64,000 nucleotides of DNA, taken from positions 448,653-512,652 of the forward strand of contig JAYKAV010002949.1 in assembly GCA_035582835.1 (NCBI GenBank), read 5' to 3'. This DNA comes from Phoebastria nigripes. Taxonomy: Eukaryota > Chordata > Aves > Procellariiformes > Diomedeidae. Below are positions 13,203-26,534 of this stretch, piece by piece (position 1 is the first letter of the stretch; each line of letters opens with the position of its first letter). The position numbers were made by a program, and so were the translations under genes. The notes under the pieces were generated by a model that was given only the letters and a program-made list of their open reading frames with translations, had not been told where the DNA came from and did no database searches.

Positions 13203-15290
13203 ACTTGGCAGAAGAAATCTTCAGGTTGCTACCATTTTGGGAAGAAGTCATGTAAAGGGCTGAAAAGCTTCTGAAATTGCAGTGACCTCAGCACCATACC
13301 TCGCTTACTTTTGCTGTAGGCTTCCTGGACTGTTAGGACTGCTTCTGTTTCTGGAAGAGTGCTAGACTCGCAGATAAAAATTTCCATGGCAAAATCAATT
13401 TTAAAAAGCTACTTGACTTAAATTCCACAGGAGAGTCTGTCAGAATATATTTACTGCAATTCAGAACTTAAGACTTGAGGTTTAGTTAGGCAAATATAGC
13501 TGCCTGAAAATATACAACACATTTAGTTTTTCCATTTGTGTCCCTTTGCAGTCAGTTTGCACTTCTTTAGTTTCTTTCAAGATATCATTAAAGGTTCTTG
13601 GGAGATATTAAGATTAGCTAGGAAGAGTTTGTTCCAGTGGAACCTGCCAACCTTAAACTAATTGTAGTATTTCAACTGTGTGATTGTCTCACAGTTTTTC
13701 TTTTCTGTGAGATAAATTCTTTCAAACAGGCACTGGCCTTCTCTCAAGTACCATGACCTGGTAACCTGCTTTTTGCCACCATTGTGATTACCAACCGCAC
13801 TTCAGAAAAATAAGGTTTTTCTCCTCAGTGGAGTCAGCTGTATGTGGTTAGCCAGAGTATGTTAAGTTACTGTGAAGAAATTACTGTGTAGAGATTTCAG
13901 TGAACTTCCTCTGTTTAAATTTTGTTCTTTTTTCCCTTACTTTGACGCTTGTTCTCTTATTTGTAAGTATCTTCAGATGTAATCTGGGAGATATTTATGG
14001 TAGTGCTTATTAAAAATTACCTGGCGTTTTTGGCTTTTTATACTTTTAATAGGCTGTATTGGCAGATATGGTCTTTGCTAGAAGGTGTAAGGGTTGGAAG
14101 TTACAATAGTAAAAAATGTATTAGAACTATTTATAATTAAACAAATGAATACATTGTATTTTTAATTTATTTACCTCTAGACATTATCTGTTATCTGAAT
14201 TCTNAACCGCTTACTTTGTGTTTTTTTAAGAATTGACCTTGCTTGTTTGGGAAAGTAAAGTAATTCTGTCAGTGGTCCTCAACAATCCTGAGATAAGTGC
14301 TTAGAGTTTATAACTTCGAAATGTGCAATTCTAGCACTGTATATAATCAGCCTCAAGGCTTTCTGCAATAGGCACCCAAGTTGTACCAGATTCTTTGAGA
14401 CCCAGTCTTTATTAATAAGGCCATGAGTACTGATCATGCAAGTTGAAATGTAAGTGAAATAACGGCATATAAATAACTCTGAGGAAAATCCTTTATGCAC
14501 TTTAACATATTTCAGTAAAATGAGAATTGCTCATGGGTGAGAGGTGGTAATAAGACCCTCCTAGTGACTCAGTTGCTGAGTATTGACTGACTTGCTGAAA
14601 GAAGAAATGTTGATATGAAACACAAGGCTTCAAAAATCAATTTAAGATTAAATTACAAGCATTGCAGCAAATAATAATTGTGGAGACCAATATGTCCAGA
14701 TTTGACTAAAAGCTTTTTAGAATGTTTTTTTCATACTAAGTGTCACTTACCAGTGAATTATGAGAATTTAAAATAGCATGCCTTTTGACAACTGCAAAGC
14801 GCTTTGCATGCTGGTCATTTTAAGTAGAAAAACATTCCAGAGTTTAGTTACAGACGGGACTTCACACACAGTAATTGTGAGTGAAGGGGTCTCTTTAGTA
14901 CCCTTGTCCATAATCCCTATTCACCGGTGGCTTCTTTATAGCATATTAGCTTATTACGGCTGATCCAAAAGAAGGCTTACTTTATCTGGTTTTCTCCTAT
15001 TGTAGAACCGGTTAGTATATTTAAGCCTGATAATTTGAAATGCAGTTTAAAGGTAATTTGGAAGTGTACTGTATCAAGTAAATAAGGCATGTTTTAGCAC
15101 ATTATAAATCATTTACCTTTCTCCTCGCCCTTCCATGTAAACTTCATCTCATCTCAGTGTGCACTCTGGTGATGTTAGTCTTATTCANGAAGAGCACTGG
15201 AATCTGATAATGCATAACCTCTTCCCTTCTTCCTGGAATATTTATATGGATTTTGAATTTGAATAAACACTTTAGTAAACCCATTATTCC
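13203..15290 (+). other. SLC30A9: Probable SLC30A9 3'-UTR
   Basis: This AT-rich sequence follows the SLC30A9 stop without any coding potential. Candidate poly(A) signals are ATTAAA at 14136-14141 and AATAAA at 15262-15267. Further AATAAA motifs occur at 17927-17932 and 18877-18882, so the 3' end could be longer. Which signal is used cannot be read from sequence alone. Confidence 0.5.
15262..15267 (+). terminator. Candidate poly(A) signal for SLC30A9
   Basis: A canonical AATAAA about 2.06 kb after the SLC30A9 stop codon. It is one of several possibilities; the motif is common in AT-rich DNA. Confidence 0.35.
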
Positions 15291-18200
15291 AGAAATCTTA
15301 AAAACCTGAAGAGAAGTAAAACTGGGAAAATGTTCTTACTGGGGAGGTTAGTGGAGACAGCCAGTGTGATCTAAATAGTTTGTATACTGCAGTTACTGAT
15401 GAATGAGTAGTGTTAGTGTGCACTTTGCAGGGCAGAAATTTCACTGAGAGGTTAGTAAATGTTATCTCAATACCAAAGTGTTCCCATATCTTGTTTAAGA
15501 GGAGGCATGAGTTTATATTCTTACAGGGCATCTGCTCCAAAAGCCTATAAAAATGTTTTCTTATTCATCAGAGATGTAATTCTTCTGAATTCATGTCTTA
15601 ATTTCCTTATCCGAGTCAGAAGCGTACCCATCCACACACCTTTTGTTTTGTATTCCAAGATAAAATTCAGATCCTTGTCTCCCAGTTATGTTATTGATTA
15701 TAGCATCACAATATGTTAAATTTAAGAAACCAGAACTTGAATGTTTTTGGGTACATAACAGTTGCATACTTTGANGACCCAGTTCCATTTTTAAAATGAC
15801 CTGGATGGTGATGTACCACAAAAAGGCAGGCAGACTGGTTTTGGCAGTACCCTGTAAGTTTACACGTCTTGCAGTTGGATGAAAATACCAATTCATTGAG
15901 CCTGTCAGGTTGGAAAGGAAAAGTAATTCCAAGCTGTTACGTTTTAATATATTATAATTTGCAGATTGTTTTTAACAGTTTTGACGTTTTTACTGCTTTT
16001 TTCCTTAACTGTCTTTATGGTCTAAAACTTGAGGTGATGTGGGTCCAGTACTAAGTTTACTTTTGTTTTAGTGTTTTTGGGGAAAATNTTTAGCTAATAC
16101 ATTTACATGATAGAATCCTCAGAATTAAAGAAAACTTACAAAGTGTGGAGGAGTGGATTTTTTCTTTATCACAAATGCAATTACATATTTTAGATTGATT
16201 TTAAGGAAAAGGATTTTAAGGAAAATGAGTGAGGATTTAGCTAACAATAATGTTATATTCTAGGATTTTTTCAATTAAGGTGTGGTCTTTTAAAATAATT
16301 TATTTTTGTAGACTGGCCTTGCAGGTTCTATTTTTTCAAATTGTATTCAAAGTACTACTGCCCTCTGCTTTGTGAAAGATTGCTTATGTGTTGCGCAATG
16401 TCTCATAATTCTGTAAAACTTGCGATGTTTGAAAAAATTGTCTTAGTGTTCCAATATACTGAGTGATCTTAATGTATTTTAAGTCAAAGTTGGCTGGATG
16501 CTAATAATACGTGTTTCCTGTAGAATTTGTTTTTCTGTAAAAGACAAAAATTCTGACGTGATTATCTTTCCCCCATGAATCAATTTCAAGTCTAAGTTGT
16601 CTTTGTTATACACTGTGGAATTCAGTATTTGATGTGATCCCCCTCTGCCCCTCCACTTTCTAAAGCATTTATTAAGCATATTGTAGTAGCAAATACTTTA
16701 GTGCACTACTGTATTACAGAGACTGACTGCTGTGTGTTCTGGTCTAGAAGTAGCAGGGACTCAGGGAACAGGAGAACATATTTTTTAAGGACAAGTTGCA
16801 GCCTTTATGCTCTGTGACTCATACTCAAGCTGAAGGTTTTTTAGCCTCTGCTTTTCTCCTTCCTTGAGTTCACACACAGATTTATTATTTTTTTAATAAC
16901 TTACTTTTAGAGGAGGAAGCCATTATGAGCATGTTATGTTTTTAATAGCAGGGCTAGATGCTACTCTTGGTCTCTGGATTTTGCACTGTACTTCTTGTTC
17001 ACTGATAGTTGACAATAGTCATTGCTGTTTTGAAAGCTACAAATCATGTTAGCCAAAACTACCAGAGTTTCCTGATTCTGGCAGGTGCAGTTTTCTCAGC
17101 GATATCCGGAGACTCAGTTTTTATTGAGAGATTTTTACTGGCTCCTCTTTGATAAGGGGGAGTATGGGGAAGAGTTTTAGGTATGTTTTGTCTAGGTACT
17201 ACACTGATTGCAATTCTGTGTTTTCCTTATTTGTTATCATTTTAGCTGACTTACCTTTTTTCTGTAACAAAGAAAAAATGATGCATTATGGAGGTACTTC
17301 TACTAATGATGAGTGCATTGAATACAGGCTTCCTGCAAAGAGTTTTTAGGCTTTTGTGTATTCAAAGTGTGGCAATTTTTGAAAATTCTCAATTAAGTAA
17401 TCCTTTTTCTAAAGTTGATTTAGATGTGTTTCTTACAAAAGATTCCACAGAAGCATATTGTTTAAGATTTGAAGGAAAAGTATTTCATTTTATGGTCATA
17501 TGTATGGCATTTTGGCTTGGTAGAATAGAACAATTGATGAATATTGACTCCTGTACAAAAACGGAACTTCTGTGCATGCCTAAAGGCTTACATTGCAGAA
17601 GTGAATATAAAATGACAATGTGCTTTTTATCTTGTAGCTTAGGTATTGTGCTGCTTCTATTCTTATTGTTAGCTCTGAATAGAGAGTACAACTAACATCT
17701 CTTGCAGTTTACCTGCTTAATGTAAATGAGAAGTTGAGGTGTACCGAAAAGATTTTTTTGTAGAGGGGTTGTGTAGCTTAAGTAAGTAATTTTTCCTTTC
17801 TTGTTAGTGAGACACAAATAATTAAGATCAACAGTAGACTATATCTTTATTACATATAAAAAGAAATAGGAATCCAGGCTTTAAAGCACAATAGTCAGAC
17901 TTTTGAAATGCACGTCCTTTGAGGAAAATAAAATGTGCCAGGAGCTCTAAGTGGTTGCATGGACTATAGAAACTGCAGTCAATCAGGCTTTGCTGAAGCA
18001 AAAGAAAAGAAACTATAACAAAGTGTGTAGTAAAAAGAAAAGAATACAAGGAAGAAAAAAAACTAAGGTGTTGAGCACTTGGGAGTAGGAGATGAACACA
18101 ATCTAAAAAATGTGGCCAGAAATAAGAAATGATGATTGGAGAGGAAAAGAACAGTAAGAAATGATACTTGATTAGAATGCATAAAACTATGTAGTATGAT

Positions 18201-19341
18201 ATTCTCTTTCTTTTAGCAATATTCAGATAGTTGGGTGATTCCTCCCTCCCACCCCCAGCAAAAACTCATCTGTTTTTTTCATGTAATGAAAATCGGTGCC
18301 TCCGTTTAACTGTTTCCTAATNTGGTATTCAGTCTTGCAGGTATAAACCTATTTGCTCTTTGAAAACTTAGTCTTATTGCTAAGGGTGATGGTGTAATCT
18401 CAGTCTGGAGCTTTGTTGGTGAGGTATGTATTTGGTGAGTGGCGGGTGAGTAATTTTAATTGTGGAAATGGGAGCTGGAGTGAATTAAAGAGAAAATGAA
18501 TTGATTCTTTCAGCCAGAAAATGATTGAAGCACCATACTGAAGATGTTACAGGGGAAAAAAAAGGTGCGGTGTTCTAAGGTCTACANAATTCTTGCAATG
18601 GCCTGTAATCACTGGTGAATATGCTAGTCCGTATTTTTCAAGTTGCTTAAATGCCTGTGGATAAGCAAGATTTCTAGTTAAATCGTCACATTCTGAAAAG
18701 GAGTTAAAGAAAACATTCAAAACGTAATGTGAAAAGGATGTACATTTTTTAAATACTACAGACAGATACTGTAACAGATTATAGTAGATAGGTAGAAAAT
18801 TGTCATTCTATCCTATAATACACAAGGCTCTTGAGGACAATTTCTTTTTTCTGTGTAAATTAAAGCCACCAATTAAAATAAAAGGTCTTGGTTACTTTTT
18901 ATAAGTGTCACACTAACAGTAAGCCTGGTCAAATTCTTGTATTGTCAGCGTTCATAGTGCTGTTATGGGGAGAAGGTGTCTTAAAATAGTGGAATACAGC
19001 TCCACACTCTAGGATACGTTTGGTTTTTGTAACCTGAATTTAGACTGTGATCAGCTGCTTCAAATCTGAAGACAGAAGAAAAAAAAAAAAGCAATGTTGT
19101 ATAAATGATGTAATATAAAGGTTTTTTTGTAAGTTTCTCTTTAATTTGAAGATGCTGAAGAACTATGTGAGAAGAAGTGTTTGAAAAATGCCTAAAGCAT
19201 TTGGAAAGCATTTTGGCTATTGGCAGAATTATATTAAATCTGAAAGTCAATGGTGAGGATTTTCACTGGTGGTAGAACTTTCAAAGGGCAATCTCAAAGT
19301 TGAAACATGTTTTTCCATGCAGCCTTTTAATCAAATATATT

Positions 19342-19365
19342 CCCCCCCCCCGCCCCCCCCGCCCC
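19342..19365. repeat. C-rich low-complexity tract
   Basis: C runs interrupted by single G residues, in intergenic sequence. Confidence 0.9.
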
Positions 19366-21192
19366 TGCTTTTTGGTGTATTGGCTTTTTCATTCTGTGTC
19401 TTGGTTACTTCATATTAGTATGGGGAAGTCATTTTGATTTGTGAGGTGTAGACTTTTAAATATTTCTCTGCATATGTTCTTTCTTTTGTAATTATACTTG
19501 AATTCGGTACATCCTGTAAAATGTCTAGAACTTGTAATTATTTGGTAAAATGTTACATAGCCGGTAAAGGTTGTGTTCTGTTAATTCAAGCAATTTTTGT
19601 ATATATTGTAAAGGTAAGCAATAATACTGGCTGTAGGCAGTTGATGATTTGCTACGTTTCTGAATTCAAAATGCATATAACANTATTTTATGGATGCAAA
19701 ACAAAGGTTATATCCATCTATTTGTACTAGTTATTCAGTTCGCCTTTGTGATGTTGATGGTACACACTCTGTTAAATAGCATGCACTCAGTATGTGAGCA
19801 ACCTGCCTAGAATAGCAAAGCTATATTTATTAATACTCTGTACTTCACTGGCAACTCTGCCTTTCATCCTATTCACCCCCAGCCCCAAAAGAGTGCAGTT
19901 CCNTCCCCAGTGCAGAGTAAGCTCTTTCTGCCTGGCTCAGAGGCCCCACTGGCACGGTCTCCAGTTTGGACTACCAGTCCTGATCCAGATCTAAGGATAA
20001 TGGGAAGAAAGGTAGTAAGACAGATGGGTTGCATATCTGTGTATAGTCAAGGGTATGGAGAAATTCTTGATGAGCTTGGGTTTATGTAGTAGACTTGCAT
20101 AGTAACTGTAGTTTGACAGTCCCAGCAAAGCTGTCCAAGCCTCCTAAGAAAAAGCTAGGTATCATTCACTTGAAATTAGTCAGCTTAGAAAGGATTTAAC
20201 ACACTGTGGTTCATTAAATGCCACTTTTTATCACTAATACTGATGAAAACTGGTGATTTATCCAGTTANGGAAAGAACTACTTCTAATTGGGCTAAAAAA
20301 ATGTGGATGGGGTTGAAGAGACAAAAATGCAAGAAGCCTGGGCAATAAAGTGGAGAAACCTGAAAAACTGGAGTTTTTGTCTGTATGGTATCAGATATCA
20401 GAAATAAGGTGGTCAAGCAACATATTTCAGGAAAGATTTTGGATATGCAGCATATGTCTTGCTTGCTAAAGATGTTTCATTTCATAGTTAAGAGACTCCT
20501 TTTCTCAAGGGATTTTCTTCCAGGGACACTGGACAGTGATGTGTGGTGTTCAGATTGCAAAAGGCTGCATGTCACAAACTCATCTCCCACGTTCAGCAAC
20601 ATTATTTTTGGGTGGTGATACCATTGCCGACAGTTTTGGTTTGGTTTTTNTTTGTTTGTTTGTTTGNTTTTTTTAAATGAACCAAATGGCACAAAATCTG
20701 CCTGAACAGGGAAGTGACAGATTTCAGGGCCTTGTCTGTTTGAGGTCAAGTCCGAATATCGGACTGTCTTTTGAGCTGTCTGAATAACCAGGCAGATGGT
20801 CTCAGCCACTTTGAAAGAGGGAGAGAGCTCTGTCTTTTCACATAATGTAACCTGGAATCTTCAAAATCCTTTTTTTATTTGCCACTTGTGGCATTTGTTG
20901 AAGGGCCATTCTTAAATAATTGTGTTAAATGGTTGATAGTGGGTTGAAGTGGGACCTTGCAGTCAGCTGGTTGGAGGTGATCTTAACACCGCTGTTCAAG
21001 AATCAATTTTATCTGTCTTTCCTTATTTTATGGGGGACTTGATCAAAAGATCGTGGAAAGTAAACCTTCCTTTACCATTTGAATTAAACTTTTTGAAAAC
21101 TTTAGGAAAGGGACATAATTTCTGCCTTCACAGAAGCTGTACCAGCTCGGCCTCTAGTAAATTACCTATATTGACTTACCCAAGTTCTGTAG

Positions 21193-21195
<3 letters not shown>

Positions 21196-21258
<63 letters not shown>
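21196..21258. repeat. Homopolymer of 63 T
   Basis: An uninterrupted run of 63 T, immediately followed by AGACTCC. It could be a poly(A) tail of a minus-strand insertion, a mutable homopolymer or an assembly artefact. Confidence 0.95.
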
Positions 21259-21261
<3 letters not shown>

Positions 21262-24200
21262 CTCCTCCAGTTCTTCTGGTGCTGAATTGGGGCTCGGTAG
21301 GATCTTTTCTAGGCCCTCTTTCCTAGAAACGAGGTGGCTTACATGTTATTCAGTGCTCTTGTGTAAACTGATATTCAGTGTTTTAGAGAATTTTTTTTCC
21401 AGAAATACTNATTGAACAGCAGTTTACCATTGAAATAAATCAGGCCACTCTGGATACACAAAGCATTAAGTTTAGGGTCGAAATGTTTTTTCCAAAGCAA
21501 GCTGCAGTAATAAAGAAAATCCATCTTGCATTTGATGCACATACAAATACATTCATATGTGAACTTGTGTCTCTGCATGTTACAATTGTATGTAGGTATC
21601 TTTGGTTGTAGATTTGTACCTCACTGATTGTGTTTCTCGTGAAAGAGAACAGATATCTTAGCAAAAATAAAAAAATAAATACTGTGGAAGAAGATTTTAA
21701 TGAATTTGGACAATTTGGAAACCTTGATGAAAGGAAGACATTTCAGTGAGGCTGTGGCTTTGAGAAGACCAAACTTGTGGTGGTCTGTGTTCTGCCCTAC
21801 ATTTTCATCTGGCTACTGTCAGAGACAGCATAGAGGGGTTTAACAGACCTGTGGTTGAACCCTGTGTGGCTGCTCTTACGTCTTTAGCCACTCTGACTGA
21901 CTGACATTAGAGGAAGAAAGTAGGGAAAACTGAGCAATGAAACAGTTAACCTCACAAGTATATTAAGCAAGACACCTTACAAGGGGGGTACCTGAGCTGT
22001 ACCATCATGTGTTACAGTGCAAGCTGAAGAAGTTAACAGAAATGGAAGGGTGCTTTTCACAACAGGGAGAAGTTTGAATGGTTTTGTGACAAAGTTTATT
22101 GCTTTGATATCCTCAATCTCCAATGGACATAAAAGAAACAATTCTCAAGTGACTTGGATAGAGATGTATGATCATTTTCACATTCTCTGCTCACTTTTGC
22201 TTGCTAGGGATGCATAATTTTGACCTCTATATGCTAAGGATAAATTAAAGGCATGTCAGTGCTAATCCTTACCAAAAGCTGATGCCTAAGCAAGACACCC
22301 AGGGCTGAGCTCAGATGAATTCCTCGGTGGGAGAATACTTTTGGCAGCTCTCAGTTTTTCCTGACGGCCCATTTTCCAGCCCCGCTCCACCTGGAGAAAG
22401 GATCAAAATGATGTATTCCCAGCAGAACATAAGTGAGCAGAGAACAATGAAAATCATATACCTCCCTCTTGCATGGTTGTCTTTCAGCCCTAGTCTTAGA
22501 CTAAGGTTGAGGCACTGGTAAGGCACCCCAAGCCTAGTCCTGGGGACAACTTTCTCATGGGAGAAGTCTTTTTGCAGCCTTTAATTTCCTTCAGTGGGTA
22601 TTGGTCTATTAAATATAAAAGATAAAGAGAAAAATAGGAAAGGGATGAGAGAGGAGGAGCCACATTTGTGGTAGTGTTTTGTTTCTTAATGTTGAAGGAG
22701 ATCTCTGCCTTTAAGATTTGGTCCCATGAAATAATGTTTGCTTTGGTAATTGCTGAATTTGAATGAGGAAATGTTCCTCTTGCAAGTTATAGTTGTGCAA
22801 AATTTCTGTTACATGCCTACTTATGACCCCAAACACTTAGGTCTATTGCTGGAGTGAAGCTTCTGAATAGATACGCTGTTCACATTTCTTAATTCTCTTG
22901 AGCACAAATATGAGGGCATTTGTTCTTTCTTCTGCTTTCTTCTGCCATTGAAGAAAGCCAAGCTTTCTTAGAACCGAATTGTCCCCAGCTTCTCTAAACA
23001 GCTCAGATCTGTGGCTTCCACTAAGAGCTTAGGTTTTGATCAAAGGAAATAGGTAAATACTCATATCATCTCATCACAGAGAACTTGGCAAAGGACATGA
23101 CTGCTACTTTTAGCTAGGCCTATGCGAAGCTTGTGGACTTTGACCCATTCTACTCCTTCCCCTTTATGCCTTGCACTGATTTCCTTGGTTCTGACCTTCG
23201 GTATATAGCTTCAGTCTCCAGGTGGTTCAAAACAAGGGTTTTGGGTAGAGAAGACTAATTCCAAAGTCTGTGTTCCAAGAGCTCCATCTGCTCAGTAGAC
23301 AATTGGACACTTCTGGATCATCGGGGGAGATGCGCAGTGATGCTCTGGCTAGCGTTTGCTGGGTTTACGAACGTGCCAAGGAGATTAGTCTCGCCCTGGA
23401 ACTGTCTTCCTGATGCTGTGGACAGGAAAGGTAGCCTGGGTGTTTCCTTCACATTCCTTTTGTCAAGAGACTGTGTTAGAACTGCTTGCTGCTCTGCNTC
23501 TTGTTTTGGATTATCCTTTAGAAAAAAAATCCCTCTTTCCATCAGTTCAGTAAATAATTCTGTTGTTGGCTCTTTCAGGTTCACATTCTTTTGCAAGAAG
23601 ACTTTTCAGTTTTTCACTCACGTTACTTCATGGCATTTTTGAAAGGTTTAGTTTAAGNCTTTTTGTGCTGTACTACTGACCCTGCTCCTAAATGGGAACT
23701 AAATTTAATATTAAATTTTCTAATAGGAAAATACTTTGAGTCATTAGCAAACCTGTTTCTTTCCATTTTCCTGCAAAGACTGCCTTGGTTGTGGCAATTG
23801 TATCTGCCAGATGAGTGGGAGAGTTTAAAGTGTTTTTAAGGACAAAAGGTTTTTTAGCTTTTTCCCAACACTGTTATGTAAGTTCATGTCAGATTTTTTT
23901 CTCTTGACTTGGGTAATTAATCTTCTGGTGTGGGGTTTTTTTTTTTCCTTAATGCCATACATCTGCAGTAGAAGCTGCTTTTATACTTCAGATGTTGGAA
24001 AAGTCTTTGGAGAACGGTTTTTGTATTCACAGGGCAAGGTCCTGTACAGAGATCTGCCAAGTATTCCAAGGGACTCCACGCTGCAGCAGGGAGGATTTAT
24101 CCCTGGAGAGCTGTTCATGTATGAACTTGCTAGGAAATAACCAAGACAGAGCCTTTGATTTAAATAGGCCCCACTCAAGCAGTGCGCAAGTTGCATCAGT

Positions 24201-26528
24201 GGTATTGGTTTGCTGTATCAATAACTAAGATTTATATGACTGTCACCTGGAGCTGTATTCACGCTTTCCTCCTGCTGAAGTGCCTGGGGACCATTTGTAG
24301 TCACCCATGGTGCAGATGAGCGTAAGTAAGTGCCAGGTAAGAAAAGATAGAGTTCTTTCTTCCCTGTTCTTTTTGAAATACCATTTATGTGCATGTTTAC
24401 GAACCAAAGCTAAACTTTGCAAGTCAGTACTCATCTTGCATTGTTGTCCATGCTGTGTGAGCTAGTTGATTGCAAAGCTATGAGAAGGTAACATTGCGAA
24501 GGCAGTATCTTAAGATGTTAGGAGAGAGCAAAATGAATGCTGCTGTGCAAATGTCACTCGGTCTCCTTGTGCCTGGGAGTCCGTATGCCTACTCTACCAT
24601 GCTGCTGTTGCCCAGCGCCCCAGCCTCCTGCAGGAGGATGCTGCTCCTTCAGCAGTGATTTGGTATTTTGTTTTATCCTCGTCATTTGATCTGTGGCCTG
24701 GTTTTATGTACTGCATGCACTCAAACTACTCTGCAGGCAGGCTTGTTACCGTCTTCAAGGGCTTTTCTGTTGTGCTTAGCACTATAGCTCTGGTTCTTCA
24801 GTAGCACTAATTTTCACAAAACCCCCATGAAAGAAAAGGTAGAACTATCCCAGTTTTGGGCACAGCGGGCTGAAGGTTGAAACATGCCACCTCATGCTGT
24901 GTTCCCTGGGACTCNGATGTTCCAGTCTCCTCATGGTGATGGAAGCACTTCCTATTCTAACATTCCTCCTTCCACCGGCTTCGGTCACAGAGGTGCCTCA
25001 GCAGAGGGAAGGTGGTAGAGAAAACAGCAATTCCTGCCCAGCTGAACTCCNGAGGGCTAGATTTTGCCACTTGAGTAGTCTTATTAAAATAAGATTACAA
25101 AGACTTTTATAATGTGAGCTTGTACATGAGCTTGTTCTAAGCAAATGAGGTAAAGACTAAATTCCTTCATACGCATGAGATTCAATGGCTGACTTTGACC
25201 TTAAAGGTCCTCTTCAGAGACACCTTGGTACTTGAGCAAAGGCGTAACTGCCAGCAGCACTGGGCCANGCTTCTGAACGGACCAGCACTGTGGCAGAGCA
25301 GGAGCACGGTTTAACTATTGCCTTGCCAGTATGTTTAACAGGTATTTAGTGGAAGAGTGACAAAACGCGACGTGACTGAATTACACCCCGCAGCTGTGCT
25401 GCCTGTTCCCCTTTAGTTACTTCCCAGGCCTGGTTCTCCCCCACCCCAGGCACCTCTTCCTTACCCCTTCTCTCTGCCTGTCCAGCCCCAGCCGCCACCT
25501 CTCACGCTTACCAGCTTCTTACAGGCTCCGCTGTTAGACCTCACCTCTCTGGGGATCTTTCCAAGCTTCAAAAACCCAATTGCTGCTTCTGGTTCCTTAC
25601 CTAGGTGCTCTCCTTCCCTGCCAGCTTTCCCGGGCGGTTTCCTGCCTGTACTGCCCCGTCACCACCCCGTCGGTTTCCCCAAAGCCCATCCCCGCTCGCT
25701 CCTGCCTCTGGATCTGCCCTCTGAGATTTCATGTCATTGCCCAAAGTCTGGGAAGTCAGAGCCTTCCAAAGAGAAGTTAATTAGAATTTTTTTCAGAGGG
25801 ATTAACACNGGTTTTTCTACCTACATTTCTCAGAATCACCTGAAATTATTTTGGTGAGTTTTCACTAATGAGGATTTTCACAAAAAATACAGTAGGCTGA
25901 AGCCCCTGATCTAGAAAATACCAGCCCAACCCCAGTTAGTTTTGCAACATTACAGGCACCCGACAGCGTTGTTTTATAATGGAAATATTTGGCAACCCTT
26001 TCTAATGGATGACAGCAGCCTGCAGTCAGGCCTGTCTTGATTCACAGCCCAGCAGACGGGGTTTGCCGTGGTGAATGTTTGTCACCGTAATTCCTCTACA
26101 AATTATTTGGAGTTGGGATTTTCTAAAGCGTTTAAGAGAACAGGAGACATTCAGCCATCACTGAATTTTGAATTAAAATGGGATTTAAACTTCACTGCTT
26201 GAAAATCCAGGTCTTAAGATTGCAGATGGGTACTTTCTCTGAGCGGTCTTTCTATCTAACCAGCACATAAATACCTGTGGTTATATTTTGAGGTGAAAAT
26301 GATTTATATTACAATCATACTTGAATTCATCATCATCTTTCACTGTGTTTGCCGGTGCTTCATGCCAAACAAGCATTTAATGCAAAAGACAACCCTCTAG
26401 CCTTTTATATAAATCTAAGTCTGAAACTTTTAATATCTATTTATAGTGAGAAGCACTTGCGACGGCTGTCACACCGACACAACAACGCCTATAGGGAAAG
26501 AGAGAGACAGGTTAACCAGAGACTAACT

Positions 26529-26534
26529 TTTATT
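26529..26534 (-). terminator. Candidate poly(A) signal for BEND4
   Basis: TTTATT on the plus strand reads AATAAA on the minus strand. It is the only canonical signal I noticed between here and the BEND4 stop codon at 30104-30106, which implies a 3'-UTR of about 3.6 kb. Confidence 0.45.

Larger units (their letters stand above)
15291..26528. other. Intergenic region between the convergent genes SLC30A9 and BEND4
   Basis: No exon, RNA gene or recognisable transposon was found across about 11 kb. Open frames such as 17288-17695 and 23337-23642 show no family features and no splice logic. Low-complexity tracts include a C-rich run at 19342-19365 and 63 consecutive T at 21196-21258. The left part may belong to an extended SLC30A9 3'-UTR. 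Confidence 0.6.

Noticed and set aside
17288..17695. 135-codon plus-strand open frame downstream of SLC30A9
   Set aside because: Composition is random for AT-rich DNA, no domain or splice partner is visible, and an opposite-strand frame overlaps it.
20641..20676. TTTG-rich tract with N bases
   Set aside because: Simple low-complexity sequence interrupted by uncalled bases. Nothing further can be said.
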